From: Neolewinella litorea
Lineage (GTDB): Bacteria > Bacteroidota > Bacteroidia > Chitinophagales > Saprospiraceae
Direction: 5' to 3'
Assembly: GCF_004803465.1 (NCBI RefSeq)
Contig: NZ_SRSF01000001.1
Span: forward strand, 1,116,501-1,180,500
DNA length: 64,000 nucleotides
In this document: piece by piece, positions 1 to 9,056 of the stretch
Position numbering within the stretch: the first letter of the stretch is position 1
Layout: every line of letters begins with the position of its first letter
Position numbers and translations under genes: made by a program
The notes under the pieces: model-generated
The model's input: the letters and a program-made list of their open reading frames with translations, nothing else
What the model was told of the DNA's origin: nothing
The model's database searches: none

Positions 1-631
1 CGGTATGGCTGCTGGTCTGCCGCTTGCCGTCCTGCACGAACACCTCCTCTACCTCAATGGGCAGGATCTCGTCCGCGAAGCGCCCGGCATCGATGGCGGC
101 CGCGGCCCTTTCGTGGCTGCGCACCGCGAACTGGTCGGCTTCCTCCCGGCTCACGTTATACTTTTTGGCCACCGCCTCGGCGGTGATGCCCATGCTCACG
201 ACGTAGTCGGGAGTGGTACTGGCCACCTCGTAGCTAGGGGCCAGCTTGTAGCCCGTCATCGGGATCTGGCTCATGCTCTCGGCACCGCCGGCCACGAAAC
301 ATTCCCCCATGCCGGCCTTGATCTTGGCCACGGCCATGGCGATGGTCTCGAGTCCGCTGGCGCAGTAGCGGTTGACGGTGACGCCGGGAACGGATTTACC
401 CAGGGCGCGCAGACTGATCTGGCGGCCGACCTGCAGGCCCTGCTCTCCTTCGGGATTGGCACAGCCCACGAGCACGTCGTCGACTACCTGGGGGTCGATC
501 TTCTCGTTGCGTTCGAACAGGCCCTGAATGACCCGTACGGCGAGGTCGTCGGACCGGAAATTCTTGAATCCGCCGCGACCGGCTTTGCCTACCGCGCTGC
601 GCAGGCCGCTGACTATATATGCTTCTTTCAT
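1..631 (-). CDS. fadA: Acetyl-CoA C-acyltransferase (thiolase), 3' end cut by window
   Basis: This is the N-terminal 210 residues of a thiolase, the enzyme that cleaves 3-ketoacyl-CoA to acetyl-CoA and a shortened acyl-CoA in beta-oxidation. The protein opens MKEAYIVSGLRSAVGKAG. It carries the nucleophile-cysteine signature VNRYCASGLETI near residue 90 and GGAESMSQIP shortly after, both diagnostic of the family. The ATG at 631 is the first start after the upstream gene's stop, 26 bases away, so the two genes form an operon with the hydratase/dehydrogenase partner, as in fadN-fadA pairs. The His and second Cys of the active site lie beyond the window edge and cannot be checked. Confidence 0.93.
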   Translation of the reverse strand, partial: MKEAYIVSGLRSAVGKAGRGGFKNFRSDDLAVRVIQGLFERNEKIDPQVVDDVLVGCANPEGEQGLQVGRQISLRALGKSVPGVTVNRYCASGLETIAMAVAKIKAGMGECFVAGGAESMSQIPMTGYKLAPSYEVASTTPDYVVSMGITAEAVAKKYNVSREEADQFAVRSHERAAAAIDAGRFADEILPIEVEEVFVQDGKRQTSSHT

Positions 632-657
632 GGTATTGACTTCTTTGGTTAGGAGGG

Positions 658-3057
658 CTAGTTGCGCAGCGGTTTGTTGGTTTGCAACATATGCTGGATG
701 CGCTCCAGGGTTTTCTGTTCGCCGCAGAGGCTGAGGAAGGCCTCCCGCTCGATGTCGAGCAGGTACTGCTCACTTACCTGCTGGGTTCCGGTCAGGTCGC
801 CGCCGCACAGAACCCACGCCAGCTTTTTCGCGATCTTGATGTCGTGGTCGCTGGCGTAGCGCCCGCGCCGCAGTTCGTTGGCGGCGGCGTAGAGGGCTGC
901 CAGTCCGCCCCGCCCGAGCACGGTGATGTCCTCGCGCTGCCGGGGCATGGTGTAGCCGTCGTCGGCCAGGTCCAGCACCATACGCTTGGCTTCGGTGAGG
1001 TTACGGTCCTTGTTGATGACCACCTTGTCGCGGCCCTCGATGAGGTAGCCGTAATTGTAGCCTTCGTAGGCGCTGGTGGAGACCGATGCCATGGCGATGG
1101 TCTTGAAGCGGTCGATCAGGGTGGGGATCATCACGTCGCCTTCGAAGAAGCTGTCGCTCGTCCGCAGGGCGAACTCCTTGGTGCCCGCGCCGGCCGGGAT
1201 CACGCCGATGCCGGCCTCAACCAGGCCGATGTAACTCTCCGCCGCCACGGCCGCGCCGTCGCAGTGCATGAGGCTCTCGCACCCGCCGCCGAAGACGTAG
1301 CCCTGGGTGGCGGCCACTACCGGGATGGCCGAGTAGCGCAGGCGCATCACGCTTTGCTGAAAAAGGTTAACGGCCATGTTCAGTTCCTCGAATTCCTGCT
1401 GGTAGGCCAGTTGGGCGATCATCATCAGGTTGGCGCCCACGCTGAAGTTGTCGGCGTTGTTGCCGAGCACCATCCCGCGCCAGCCTTCTTCCTCGAGTTT
1501 GGTGATGGCTTCCTGGTATCCGCGCAGTACGCCTTCGCCGATGCTGTTGTAGGCACTGGTAAATTCCAGACAGGCTACCCCGTCGCCGATGTCGTGCAGG
1601 GTCACCTCGCTGTTTTGGTACACGGGCTTCTGGTCGCGCAGGTTATCCAGGATGATGAAGGCTTCCGTACCGGGTTTGACGCGGTACGACTTGCTCTGCT
1701 GGTCGTAGTACTTCAGTTGCCCGCCTTCCTGCTTGTAGAAGCTGTCGTGACCGGCCGCCTGCATATCCCGCACCCACTGGGGGATGGTGGCACCGTCGGC
1801 TTCAGCGGCGTCGATGCCCGCCTGCAGTCCCACGGTATCCCAATATTGGAACGGCCCCATCTTCCAGGCATAGCCCGCCCGCATGGCGTCGTCGATGCTG
1901 TAGAGGTTGTCGCTGATCTCGGGGATCCGGTTGGCGGAGTAGGCGAACAGGCCGGCCAGCATGCGGCGGACGAACTCCCCGCCTTTATCGTCGGCTTCAA
2001 AGAGGGCCTTGACACGCCGTGGCAGATCGTCGATCTGTTTGGCGGTCTTCAGGCAGGCCAGGTCTTCGCGCGCCGGCGGTTCGTATTCGAGGGTTTTCAG
2101 GTTGAGCCCGAGGATCTGGCGGTTGCCCTCTTCGTCAAGGACCTTCTTGTAAAAGCCCTGTCCGGTCTTGTTGCCCAGGAAATTATTGTCAATCAGAAAT
2201 TGGTAATACTGGGGAATCTCCAGTACGGCCGCGGACTCGTCGTCGGGGGCATTTTCTCGAATGCCGGTCATGACGTGGGCACCGGTATCGTGACCCACCA
2301 GGTCGCCGAGGCGGAAGGTGCCCGTCTTGGGTCGACCCAGCGCCGGGCCGGTCAGTTTGTCTACCGTTTCAATGCGCAGCCCGAGCTCGTCGGTCAGGGC
2401 ATAGCTCTTCGAAAGGCTGTACACGCCAATGCGGTTGCCGATGAAGGCGGGCGTATCCTTCGCCATCACGGTAGTCTTGCCGAGGTACAGGTCGCCGTAG
2501 TGCATGAAGAAATCTAGTACCTCCTGCTTCGTATCCGGACCGGGGATGATCTCGAATAGGCGCAAATAGCGCGCAGGGTTGAAAAAGTGGGTACCACAGA
2601 AGTGCTGCCGGAAGTCTTCGCTCATACACTCCTGAATCTGCCGGATCGGGATGCCGGAGGTATTGGTGGTGACCAGGCTGCCCTTACGGCGCACCTTGTC
2701 TACCTGCCCCAGCACCTTTCGCTTGATGTCCAGTCTTTCCACCACCACCTCGATAATCCAGTCGTAGTCCCCGAGCTTGTCCATGTCGTCGGTGAAGTTG
2801 CCGACGGTGATCCGCTTGGCAAAATCCTTATCGTACAGCGGAGCGGGCTTCGACTTGATGGCCGTCTGCAGGGCCTGCGCGGCAACGGAGTTGCGGACGG
2901 CGGGATTGGTTTCGGTCTCGTCCATGTCACGCGGCAGGATGTCGAGCATCAGAACTTCCAGTCCTACATTGGCAAAATGGCAGGCGATACCGGAGCCCAT
3001 GACGCCGGAGCCAAGCACGGCGGCGCGGCGGATGTGTTGGGAGGTGTGTTGGGTCAT
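658..3057 (-). CDS. 3-hydroxyacyl-CoA dehydrogenase / enoyl-CoA hydratase, FadN-type
   Basis: The product is a 799-residue bifunctional beta-oxidation enzyme. The N-terminal half is a 3-hydroxyacyl-CoA dehydrogenase with the NAD-binding loop VLGSGVMGSGIACHFA (about residues 14-29) and the motif GTHFFNPARYLRLFEIIPG. The C-terminal third is an enoyl-CoA hydratase/crotonase domain (MVLGNNADNFSVGANL, VFGGGCESLMHCDGAA). This dehydrogenase-first order matches FadN-type proteins and is the reverse of E. coli FadB. I chose the ATG at 3057 (MTQHTSQHIRRAAVLGSG) rather than an upstream extension because the fold starts there. A TACCTTAG box at 3087-3094 resembles the phylum's -7 promoter element. The thiolase gene follows 26 bases downstream. 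Confidence 0.93.
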   Translation of the reverse strand: MTQHTSQHIRRAAVLGSGVMGSGIACHFANVGLEVLMLDILPRDMDETETNPAVRNSVAAQALQTAIKSKPAPLYDKDFAKRITVGNFTDDMDKLGDYDWIIEVVVERLDIKRKVLGQVDKVRRKGSLVTTNTSGIPIRQIQECMSEDFRQHFCGTHFFNPARYLRLFEIIPGPDTKQEVLDFFMHYGDLYLGKTTVMAKDTPAFIGNRIGVYSLSKSYALTDELGLRIETVDKLTGPALGRPKTGTFRLGDLVGHDTGAHVMTGIRENAPDDESAAVLEIPQYYQFLIDNNFLGNKTGQGFYKKVLDEEGNRQILGLNLKTLEYEPPAREDLACLKTAKQIDDLPRRVKALFEADDKGGEFVRRMLAGLFAYSANRIPEISDNLYSIDDAMRAGYAWKMGPFQYWDTVGLQAGIDAAEADGATIPQWVRDMQAAGHDSFYKQEGGQLKYYDQQSKSYRVKPGTEAFIILDNLRDQKPVYQNSEVTLHDIGDGVACLEFTSAYNSIGEGVLRGYQEAITKLEEEGWRGMVLGNNADNFSVGANLMMIAQLAYQQEFEELNMAVNLFQQSVMRLRYSAIPVVAATQGYVFGGGCESLMHCDGAAVAAESYIGLVEAGIGVIPAGAGTKEFALRTSDSFFEGDVMIPTLIDRFKTIAMASVSTSAYEGYNYGYLIEGRDKVVINKDRNLTEAKRMVLDLADDGYTMPRQREDITVLGRGGLAALYAAANELRRGRYASDHDIKIAKKLAWVLCGGDLTGTQQVSEQYLLDIEREAFLSLCGEQKTLERIQHMLQTNKPLRN

Positions 3058-3261
3058 ATCATGATCGTTTAGCGAAAATTCGCTGGCTAAGGTAAATAAA
3101 AAGGTGCCTACGACCCAAAAGTTGTCCTGCGACGTGATCACAGAGGGATCTTTGCGCATCGACATACCAGGGATACCCCGGCAATCCGCTACAGGAATCC
3201 CGGCGCACCCGGCAAGGCCAGGCGTAAAATAAGGTATGGATCAATGTACCCCGCTAAACGC

Positions 3262-4038
3262 TTAATCCCGACGCACCAGGGTCTGGTGCAGGATGACGCC
3301 CTTCTCGGCCTTCTCGTCCCAGGGCAGGTCGAGGCACTCGGCCGTGTTGCCGGCGCAGCAGTCGCGGCACTGGGTGTGCCGGGCGTCGATGTAGCGCTCC
3401 ACCAACCCCAGGCCGGGGGCGTAACGCTCGTAGGCGGTGCGCAGGTCGATCAGGTTGTCGACCGCCGCCTGGTCCACCGTAACCACGCTGTCGAGTTGCA
3501 GGCCGGTGGGTAGCGTCAGATTTTCACCGACGGTTGTGTAGACGTAGTTCCAGCCGTTGTATACGTCCAGGAACTCCGGTCCCACTGATACGTCACGCGT
3601 AGCGTCGAAAGCCGCGTGGCCGTCCCAGGTCACGCCCTCCCGCAGGGGCAGCACCAGCTTGGTGAACGTCAGGTTATCCTCACTGCGCACGACCGCGCTA
3701 CCCATGCGGCTCACCGTGAAGGTTTGCTTGAAGACGTACGACTGGTTCTCATCTGCCCGCTCCCAGCGTTCTCCGCGATAGACTGTCGCGCCGTCAGCGC
3801 CGACAAAGGTTTCCACCAGGGTTTCCCGGGCTTCCAGGCTTGCCGTATCGTAGCGGATGCCGGAGACGGTCGGCGTCAGCACGATGCTGTCGACGCGGTA
3901 GTAGGCGGGGCGGTTCAGCTCCAGGGGGTAGTAGGTCTCCAGGGCCGAACCGGTGGCCGGGGTGAGTACTTCCTCCTCGCAGCCGGTGGCCAACAACAGC
4001 AGCAAAGTCGGGAACAACAGGGTCAGGATATTTCTCAT
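3262..4038 (-). CDS. Lipoprotein of unknown function
   Basis: The product is a 258-residue predicted lipoprotein. The start MRNILTLLFPTLLLLLATGC gives a short signal peptide and a lipobox with Cys20, followed by acidic residues. The mature part has no domain I recognise. Its C-terminus contains a cluster of cysteines (TQCRDCCAGNTAECLDL) that could form disulfides or bind metal. The ATG overlaps the stop codon of the upstream YfhO gene by four bases (ATGA), so the two are translationally coupled. A 26-residue longer start is possible but would put a non-hydrophobic stretch before the signal peptide. Confidence 0.8.
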   Translation of the reverse strand: MRNILTLLFPTLLLLLATGCEEEVLTPATGSALETYYPLELNRPAYYRVDSIVLTPTVSGIRYDTASLEARETLVETFVGADGATVYRGERWERADENQSYVFKQTFTVSRMGSAVVRSEDNLTFTKLVLPLREGVTWDGHAAFDATRDVSVGPEFLDVYNGWNYVYTTVGENLTLPTGLQLDSVVTVDQAAVDNLIDLRTAYERYAPGLGLVERYIDARHTQCRDCCAGNTAECLDLPWDEKAEKGVILHQTLVRRD

Positions 4039-6494
4039 GCGGTAGGTCTGCTCGGGGCAACACGGTAGCGGTAGACAACGGCACCGATAACGCCCAACAG
4101 AATCAGAACGCTGCAAATGAGGGAGATGGTACGCCCGAGGGCATAACTCCGCGGCGCAAACCGCATGGTGATGGTATGATCGCCGGCCGGAACCCGTAGC
4201 GCGCGCAGGGCGTAATTGGCGCGGATCAGTTCGGCCGGTTCGCCGTCAATGGTCGCTTCCCAGCCGAGGTCGGGCCCGTACCAGATCTCGGAGAAGACCA
4301 CGAGTTGCTCAGCCGGTGCGCTGTAGCGGTACTGCAACTCATTGGGTTGATAGCTCGTCAGTTCGATGCTTCCCGCCCCCGTAGGTTCCAGGGCGGCGAG
4401 CGCGGGTGCGAAGGACTCATCCACGATCGCGGTATTGCGTAGGTCCTCCACCGTGCCCAGGGCGGCAAACTCGGCGTCCGGCCCGTTCACAAACGCAATG
4501 TCACTGACCAGCCAGGCATTTCCGTAGGCATCCGGGTTGCGTTGGGCGGTAAGTTGACCGTCCTCCCCCGGTACCAGGAAGTATTTGGTGTTCAGCATGT
4601 TGATGACGTCCATGTCGCGGGGCGCCAGGTAGCCGTCGATCAGGTCCTGGTACCGCCGCATCTTGACCGCTGAGTACCCCCCGAGGCTTTTATGAAAGAA
4701 GCTGGTAAAGGCGTCCTGATCCAGGGGCCGCGAGAGGTTGAGTACGCGGTAGTTGGGGTCGGGGTCCTGCAGTATCTGTTGATCCGCGGGACTGGGCTGA
4801 ATGGGATTGGCTACCGCCCGGTTGGGCTGAAAGTCATCGTGCGTGAGGTACCGTCCGTTGATGCCAACAAAGTCGACCAGGCCCAGCAGGGCAATGCCGA
4901 TAGCGGCCCAAGTGAAACCAAGGGTGCCCTTCCAGAGCAGGTAAAGCACGCCGTAGGTAAGTCCGACGAAGAGCAGGCTGCGCATCGCGTCCGAAAAGTA
5001 GGCATCGGCGCGGGTAGCCTCGAGGGCGCCCACCAGTTGGTTGACGTCGCCCTGCCCCCCGGTAAAGCGGGCGATCTGTGCGGCGTCCTGGGCTCCCGAA
5101 TAGTCGAGCGTCATACCCAGGATGACCACGAAGGCGCCCAGACCGGCGGCGGTAAGTCCGGCCCTTTTAAGCTGGCGACCGGGGAGGTCCGACGGATCAC
5201 CCGACAGTCGCCACCAGCGGTGTACGCCTAGCACGCCCAGGGCCACCATGAGAAAGGTCGTGATGCTGAGGGCGGAGTTCGGCGTCCGGAAATTATTGAG
5301 CAGCGGGAGGTTGTCGAAAAAGAAGCGGTTGATCCACCCGGCGTTACTGCCCAGGCTGAGCAGGAAGATGAACAACGTGCCCCCCGCCAGCCAAACCCGG
5401 GCGGTGGTGGAGGCGGTAAATAGGCCGAAGATGAACAGCGCCCAGGCCACCGCACCCAGGTAAATGGGGCCTTCCGTAAACGGCAGACTGCCGTGGTAAA
5501 GCGGCGCGGGGAAGGTGGCCGGCACGCGGAAGCCCGAACGCGTCATGGCCTGCCCGAACTCGGTGTCGCGGTCGATCTCCTGTCCGCTGCCGCCGCCCGC
5601 GGCCAGTGGTGCGTAGGTGGCCAGCATATCCTTGAAGCCATTGCTCCACTGCATGGCGTAGCCGTAATCCAGACCACCGGCGGGATTGGTGGTGCCGCCC
5701 TCACCCCCCGCGGAATTGGCCGATAGTACCGCGCCGCCGCGCATGGATTGCGGCAGGTATTCCGTAGTGGTGAGCAGGTTACTGGCCCCCGCCCCGATGG
5801 CCAGCGCCAAACCTATCAACAGCACGCCCATCGCTTTAGCAAATTCTCCGAGGGTGCCCCGCTGCAGGTGGCGAATGAATTCGGCCACCCCAAGGAAAGG
5901 CAGGGTGAGACCAAAATAATACAGCATTTGCGGGTGGTTGACCAGGATCGCCAGGCCCATTCCCAGGGCAAAAATTGCCCCCCCGATGAGGTAGCGGCGC
6001 CGGAACGCCAGCAATACCCCGGCGGCCACCAACGGCAGGTACATGATCACGCCGAGTTTACTGACGTGGCCAGCGTCGTACAGCACGATATTGTTCGTGG
6101 CGATGCCCACCGTGACGGCGCCCGCCAGACTGAGCCAGGGACTCACCCCGAGCAGGATCATCATCAAGTAAAAGGTGAGCATGCCGCAGAAGACGTAGCC
6201 CGCCGGCCCGCCCAGGAAGCCGAAAAAGGCGCGGTGTGCCCATTTGAGTTGATTGCCCTCCGTCACCTTCGCGATCTGGTAGGTGGGCATACCACCAAAC
6301 ATGGCGTTGGTCCAGTTGGTCCGCTCACCGGTGGCCTCCCGGAATTCGGTGAGCTCCCGGGAAGCACCGCGGAACTGCACGATGTCGCCCTGTTGCAGCC
6401 CTTTACCCTGAAACTGGGGCAAGAACATGACCAGCACGGTCAGGTAAAAAACGACAACGGCAATCAGGTGCGGCAGGAAAGTCTTGGGCTTCAT
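4035..6494 (-). CDS. YfhO family multi-pass membrane protein
   Basis: This 819-residue integral membrane protein has many hydrophobic segments from residue 8 on and a large soluble C-terminal part ending in a final transmembrane helix (ISLICSVLILLGVIGAVVYRY). The N-terminal region with GDIVQFRGASRELTEFR and NAMFGGMPTYQI is typical of Bacteroidota YfhO-family proteins, which are GT-C-like membrane proteins thought to act in cell-envelope glycosylation. The segment YGPDLGWEATIDGEPAELIRAN is also typical of the family C-terminus. The exact substrate is unknown. It lies 9 bases downstream of gpsA and overlaps the following lipoprotein gene by four bases. Confidence 0.85.
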   Translation of the reverse strand: MKPKTFLPHLIAVVVFYLTVLVMFLPQFQGKGLQQGDIVQFRGASRELTEFREATGERTNWTNAMFGGMPTYQIAKVTEGNQLKWAHRAFFGFLGGPAGYVFCGMLTFYLMMILLGVSPWLSLAGAVTVGIATNNIVLYDAGHVSKLGVIMYLPLVAAGVLLAFRRRYLIGGAIFALGMGLAILVNHPQMLYYFGLTLPFLGVAEFIRHLQRGTLGEFAKAMGVLLIGLALAIGAGASNLLTTTEYLPQSMRGGAVLSANSAGGEGGTTNPAGGLDYGYAMQWSNGFKDMLATYAPLAAGGGSGQEIDRDTEFGQAMTRSGFRVPATFPAPLYHGSLPFTEGPIYLGAVAWALFIFGLFTASTTARVWLAGGTLFIFLLSLGSNAGWINRFFFDNLPLLNNFRTPNSALSITTFLMVALGVLGVHRWWRLSGDPSDLPGRQLKRAGLTAAGLGAFVVILGMTLDYSGAQDAAQIARFTGGQGDVNQLVGALEATRADAYFSDAMRSLLFVGLTYGVLYLLWKGTLGFTWAAIGIALLGLVDFVGINGRYLTHDDFQPNRAVANPIQPSPADQQILQDPDPNYRVLNLSRPLDQDAFTSFFHKSLGGYSAVKMRRYQDLIDGYLAPRDMDVINMLNTKYFLVPGEDGQLTAQRNPDAYGNAWLVSDIAFVNGPDAEFAALGTVEDLRNTAIVDESFAPALAALEPTGAGSIELTSYQPNELQYRYSAPAEQLVVFSEIWYGPDLGWEATIDGEPAELIRANYALRALRVPAGDHTITMRFAPRSYALGRTISLICSVLILLGVIGAVVYRYRVAPSRPTA

Positions 6495-6503
6495 GCGGGG
6501 GGC

Positions 6504-7544
6504 TTAAAGGAAGTCGACGTCCACGTCGTACGGGTACGTGATAAGGTAATTCATGGCTTCATCAACCGGGTAACGCTCAAAAACGATCTGGTAGAGCATC
6601 TCCGTAATGGGCACGCGCAGGCGGAGGCTTCGGGCCAGGTGACGGGTGATCATCAGGGTGCGCACGCCCTCGGCGAGTTCCTGACTGGTGGCAGTCACCT
6701 CCTCCAGGCTTTCGCCGGAACCGATCCGGTAGCCGAACATGTAGTTTCGACTTTTTTTGGAGGTGGCCGTGGCGATCAAATCACCGATACCGGCCGTGCC
6801 GAAGAAGGCCCGCTTGTCGCTGCCCAGCGCCTGACCAAAGTGGACCATCTCCACCAACCCGCGGGTAATGAGCATCGCCTGAATATTCTTACCCAGGCCC
6901 ACGCCCTTGAGGATCCCCGAACCCAGGGCAATGACGTTCTTTAGTACACCGGCGAGTTCCGCGCCCAGCAGGTCATGGGTACCGAACACGTGAAGCTGCT
7001 TGGATTTAAGCACCAACTTTGCCCGATTGATCACCTCATCAAATTTGCTGGCAATCACCGAGGCGGAAGGCTGTCCGTCGAGCAGTTCCCGGGCCAGGTT
7101 AGGCCCCGTGAGGGCCCCTACCCGTACCACCACGCTCTCCTGACGGATCACGTCAGTCATGGTATGCACGTTCTTGCGTTCGATGCCGGTGGTGGGGATG
7201 TGCCGCTCGTCCAGGCCCGTCACGTCCAGTCCCTTGGTACCGTGGATCAGGACGTGGCTCGGCCGCAGATGATCGGTGATGCTCTGCATCATGTCGCGGA
7301 ACTTGTCCGACGGGACGATGGGCAGGATCAGCTGGCAGCGATCGGCCACTTCGGCAAAGTCGTTCACCAGCCGGATACGCGCGTTGAGCGGAACCCCGAA
7401 ACGGAACCGCTCCCGGTTCAGTCGCTCGGTCAGTTCCGGATTCCGGCTGTATACAAGTACGTCCGTGTTGCGGGCCAGCAAGTTGGCCATGGCGGTACCG
7501 AAGGTACCGGCCCCGATCACGCCTACGGGTTCCGCTTTTGGCAT
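6504..7544 (-). CDS. gpsA: Glycerol-3-phosphate dehydrogenase [NAD(P)+]
   Basis: GpsA reduces dihydroxyacetone phosphate to sn-glycerol 3-phosphate, the backbone for phospholipid synthesis. The 346-residue protein starts with a Rossmann motif VGVIGAGTFGTAMANLLA. It has the family stretches TKGLD, SVVVRVGALTGPNLARELLDGQPSA and ELAGVLKNVIALGSGILKGVGLGKN, the last containing the catalytic lysine region. Length agrees with the family. The ATG at 7544 directly precedes the Rossmann fold. It is the first gene of a tight run with the YfhO protein and a lipoprotein, suggesting an envelope-related transcription unit. Confidence 0.95.
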   Translation of the reverse strand: MPKAEPVGVIGAGTFGTAMANLLARNTDVLVYSRNPELTERLNRERFRFGVPLNARIRLVNDFAEVADRCQLILPIVPSDKFRDMMQSITDHLRPSHVLIHGTKGLDVTGLDERHIPTTGIERKNVHTMTDVIRQESVVVRVGALTGPNLARELLDGQPSASVIASKFDEVINRAKLVLKSKQLHVFGTHDLLGAELAGVLKNVIALGSGILKGVGLGKNIQAMLITRGLVEMVHFGQALGSDKRAFFGTAGIGDLIATATSKKSRNYMFGYRIGSGESLEEVTATSQELAEGVRTLMITRHLARSLRLRVPITEMLYQIVFERYPVDEAMNYLITYPYDVDVDFL

Positions 7545-7619
7545 ATTGTGGATTATGGGTTGCGAAGGTAAGGTGTGCGGAGCAGCTGGGCTACCCGGCC
7601 CGCCGCGGCCGTGGCGAGG

Positions 7620-8024
7620 TCATTCGTCGCCGTCGTCCCAGAGCTGGTCTTCCTTGAACGACTCGATCTCGCGCCGCTCCCGCTTGGTGGGCCGGCCGAG
7701 GCCCTTTTCGCGGAACTCACCCTGGGTCTTGCCGACGAACCAGTCCTTATACTTGTTCATCTCTTCCTCGGTGGTGTGGTTGACGTAGCAGGTGACGGCC
7801 AAGGGGGCGCCCACCCGCTTGTTGAGCAACTTCACCACTTCCAGGTCCAGATTAAAGCCCTCTTTCTGCACCTGCAGGCGATCGCCGACGGCGACATTGG
7901 TACTTGGCTTGACCGGCTCGCCGTTCAGGCGCACCTTCCCCTTCTTGATGACGTCCGCGGAGAGCGTCCGGCTCTTGAAGATGCGGACGGCCCAAAGCCA
8001 TTTATCGATTCTCACTTTATCCAT
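7620..8024 (-). CDS. S4-domain RNA-binding protein (Hsp15-like)
   Basis: The 134-residue product opens MDKVRIDKWLWAVRIFKSRT, the classic S4 RNA-binding motif, followed by KGKVRLNGEPVKPSTNVAVGDRLQV. Proteins of this type (Hsp15 family) bind ribosomal RNA and in E. coli help recycle stalled 50S subunits. The C-terminal part is charged, with GLGRPTKRERREIESFKED. I chose the ATG at 8024 because the S4 fold begins there; a longer frame extending to 8075 adds an unrelated leader. A TACCTTTG box lies about 50 bases upstream (8073-8080). Confidence 0.9.
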   Translation of the reverse strand: MDKVRIDKWLWAVRIFKSRTLSADVIKKGKVRLNGEPVKPSTNVAVGDRLQVQKEGFNLDLEVVKLLNKRVGAPLAVTCYVNHTTEEEMNKYKDWFVGKTQGEFREKGLGRPTKRERREIESFKEDQLWDDGDE

Positions 8025-8072
8025 ACATACGAATAACGGGACCCCCGGCAGGGACGATCCCTTGCTTTTGCG

Positions 8073-8080
8073 CAAAGGTA
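8073..8080 (-). promoter_or_regulatory. Candidate -7 promoter box (TACCTTTG)
   Basis: On the minus strand TACCTTTG matches the Bacteroidota -7 consensus TAnnTTTG exactly and sits 49 bases upstream of the S4-domain gene. No TTG (-33) is seen at the usual distance, so this is a partial match only. Confidence 0.4.
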
Positions 8081-8119
8081 GGGGAAGGCGACAGGAAGCC
8101 GAAAGGACTTGGGAGTAGC

Positions 8120-8341
8120 CTATTCCTCCAGTTCGTACTCGATGTCGAGTTTGCGCAGCGCGCGGAAGGCGGAACTGGTGTTGAAGCTCACCTCGATCTC
8201 CACCGGTGAGCCGGCCAAGAGAATATCCGTGTATTCGGTAGCCAGGTTACTGTCAAGGTCATCGGCAATGTCTTCCAGGGTACGGGAGATGGCGCGGCGG
8301 TCGGGACGCAGGGCGTCGCACTGGATCAGCTTGATGGTCAT
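8120..8341 (-). CDS. Small hypothetical protein
   Basis: This 73-residue acidic protein (MTIKLIQCDALRPDRRAIS, ending DIEYELEE) is of no recognised family. It has no signal peptide or membrane segment. The pattern of alternating hydrophobic and charged residues suggests a small folded alpha/beta protein, with a segment PVEIEVSFNTSSAFRALRKLDIEYEL resembling a strand-helix-strand. It fills an otherwise empty interval between the S4 protein and the acetyltransferase on the same strand with 40 bases to the latter. Coding status is inferred from strand continuity and codon-like composition. Confidence 0.6.
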   Translation of the reverse strand: MTIKLIQCDALRPDRRAISRTLEDIADDLDSNLATEYTDILLAGSPVEIEVSFNTSSAFRALRKLDIEYELEE

Positions 8342-8381
8342 GACCGCAAGATACGCATGTCCGCAAAATAAACAAAATGTT

Positions 8382-8939
8382 TCAAGTTATTCCCTTTGCC
8401 TGTTCCCACTCGCGGCGCAGGATCCGGTACTGTATTACGTCCCACGCCTGGCCCTCTTTCTGGAGGAACTGCTCGAGGCGTGCCTCGCGGATCAGGCCAC
8501 TTGCCTGGAGTACGCGTCCGGAGGCCTCGTTGTCGACGCGGTGATTGGCGTGCACCCGCTGGATCGGCAGGTGCTCGAAACCGTAGTCGATCACGGCCGC
8601 GACCGCTTCCCTTACGTATCCCTTTCCGCGGAAGGGTCGACCCATCCAGAAACCAAGCTCGGCATAGCCGTAACGGGGATGGAGGTGGATGCCCGTCGCA
8701 CCCATCAATTGCTCCGAGGCCCGGTCCCGGATCGCGAAGACCAGAGCGGTGCCATCGTTCCACCCGGCGTCGACTGCGTGCAACCATCCGACCAGATCAG
8801 CCTCGGAATAGGGGTATGGGACCGAGACGGTAAACTCAGCGATCAGGGGATCGTTGGCCAGCCGAATCACGGCGGCGGCATCGCCCAGGGCCGGAGGGCT
8901 GAGCAGCAGGCGACGGGTGGTAAGTCGTGGTCGGTCCAT
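8382..8939 (-). CDS. GNAT family N-acetyltransferase (RimJ/RimL-like)
   Basis: The product is a 185-residue acetyltransferase that would transfer acetyl from acetyl-CoA to an amine, possibly a protein N-terminus. It begins MDRPRLTTRRLLLSPPALGD, the usual RimL-like opening (RLxTxRLxLRP). It has YGYAELGFWMGRPFRGKGYVREAV, which contains the acetyl-CoA-binding R-x-x-G-x-G/A loop, and IQRVHANHRVDNEASGRVLQASG, the conserved substrate/CoA helix. The ATG at 8939 was selected because the extension to 9158 has no family similarity and would run into the promoter of the divergent gene. Confidence 0.9.
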   Translation of the reverse strand: MDRPRLTTRRLLLSPPALGDAAAVIRLANDPLIAEFTVSVPYPYSEADLVGWLHAVDAGWNDGTALVFAIRDRASEQLMGATGIHLHPRYGYAELGFWMGRPFRGKGYVREAVAAVIDYGFEHLPIQRVHANHRVDNEASGRVLQASGLIREARLEQFLQKEGQAWDVIQYRILRREWEQAKGIT

Positions 8940-9056
8940 GGGAATACGGGTATGTACCCACCAAATTACACCGCATTGGCGCCTGATGCGGCACCGGCGC
9001 GCCGCCGCCCCGGATTTACCAGTGGCCGGCGTACCTTTTCGGTAAATTCCTATCCC

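Noticed and set aside
682-2517. Open frame of 611 codons on the plus strand opposite the beta-oxidation gene
   Set aside because: Antisense shadow of the dehydrogenase/hydratase; no domain features.
8109-9056. N-terminal extension of the metallo-beta-lactamase fold protein
   Set aside because: It would be antisense to the acetyltransferase and the small 73-residue gene, and the twin-arginine signal starting at 9057 must be at the N-terminus.
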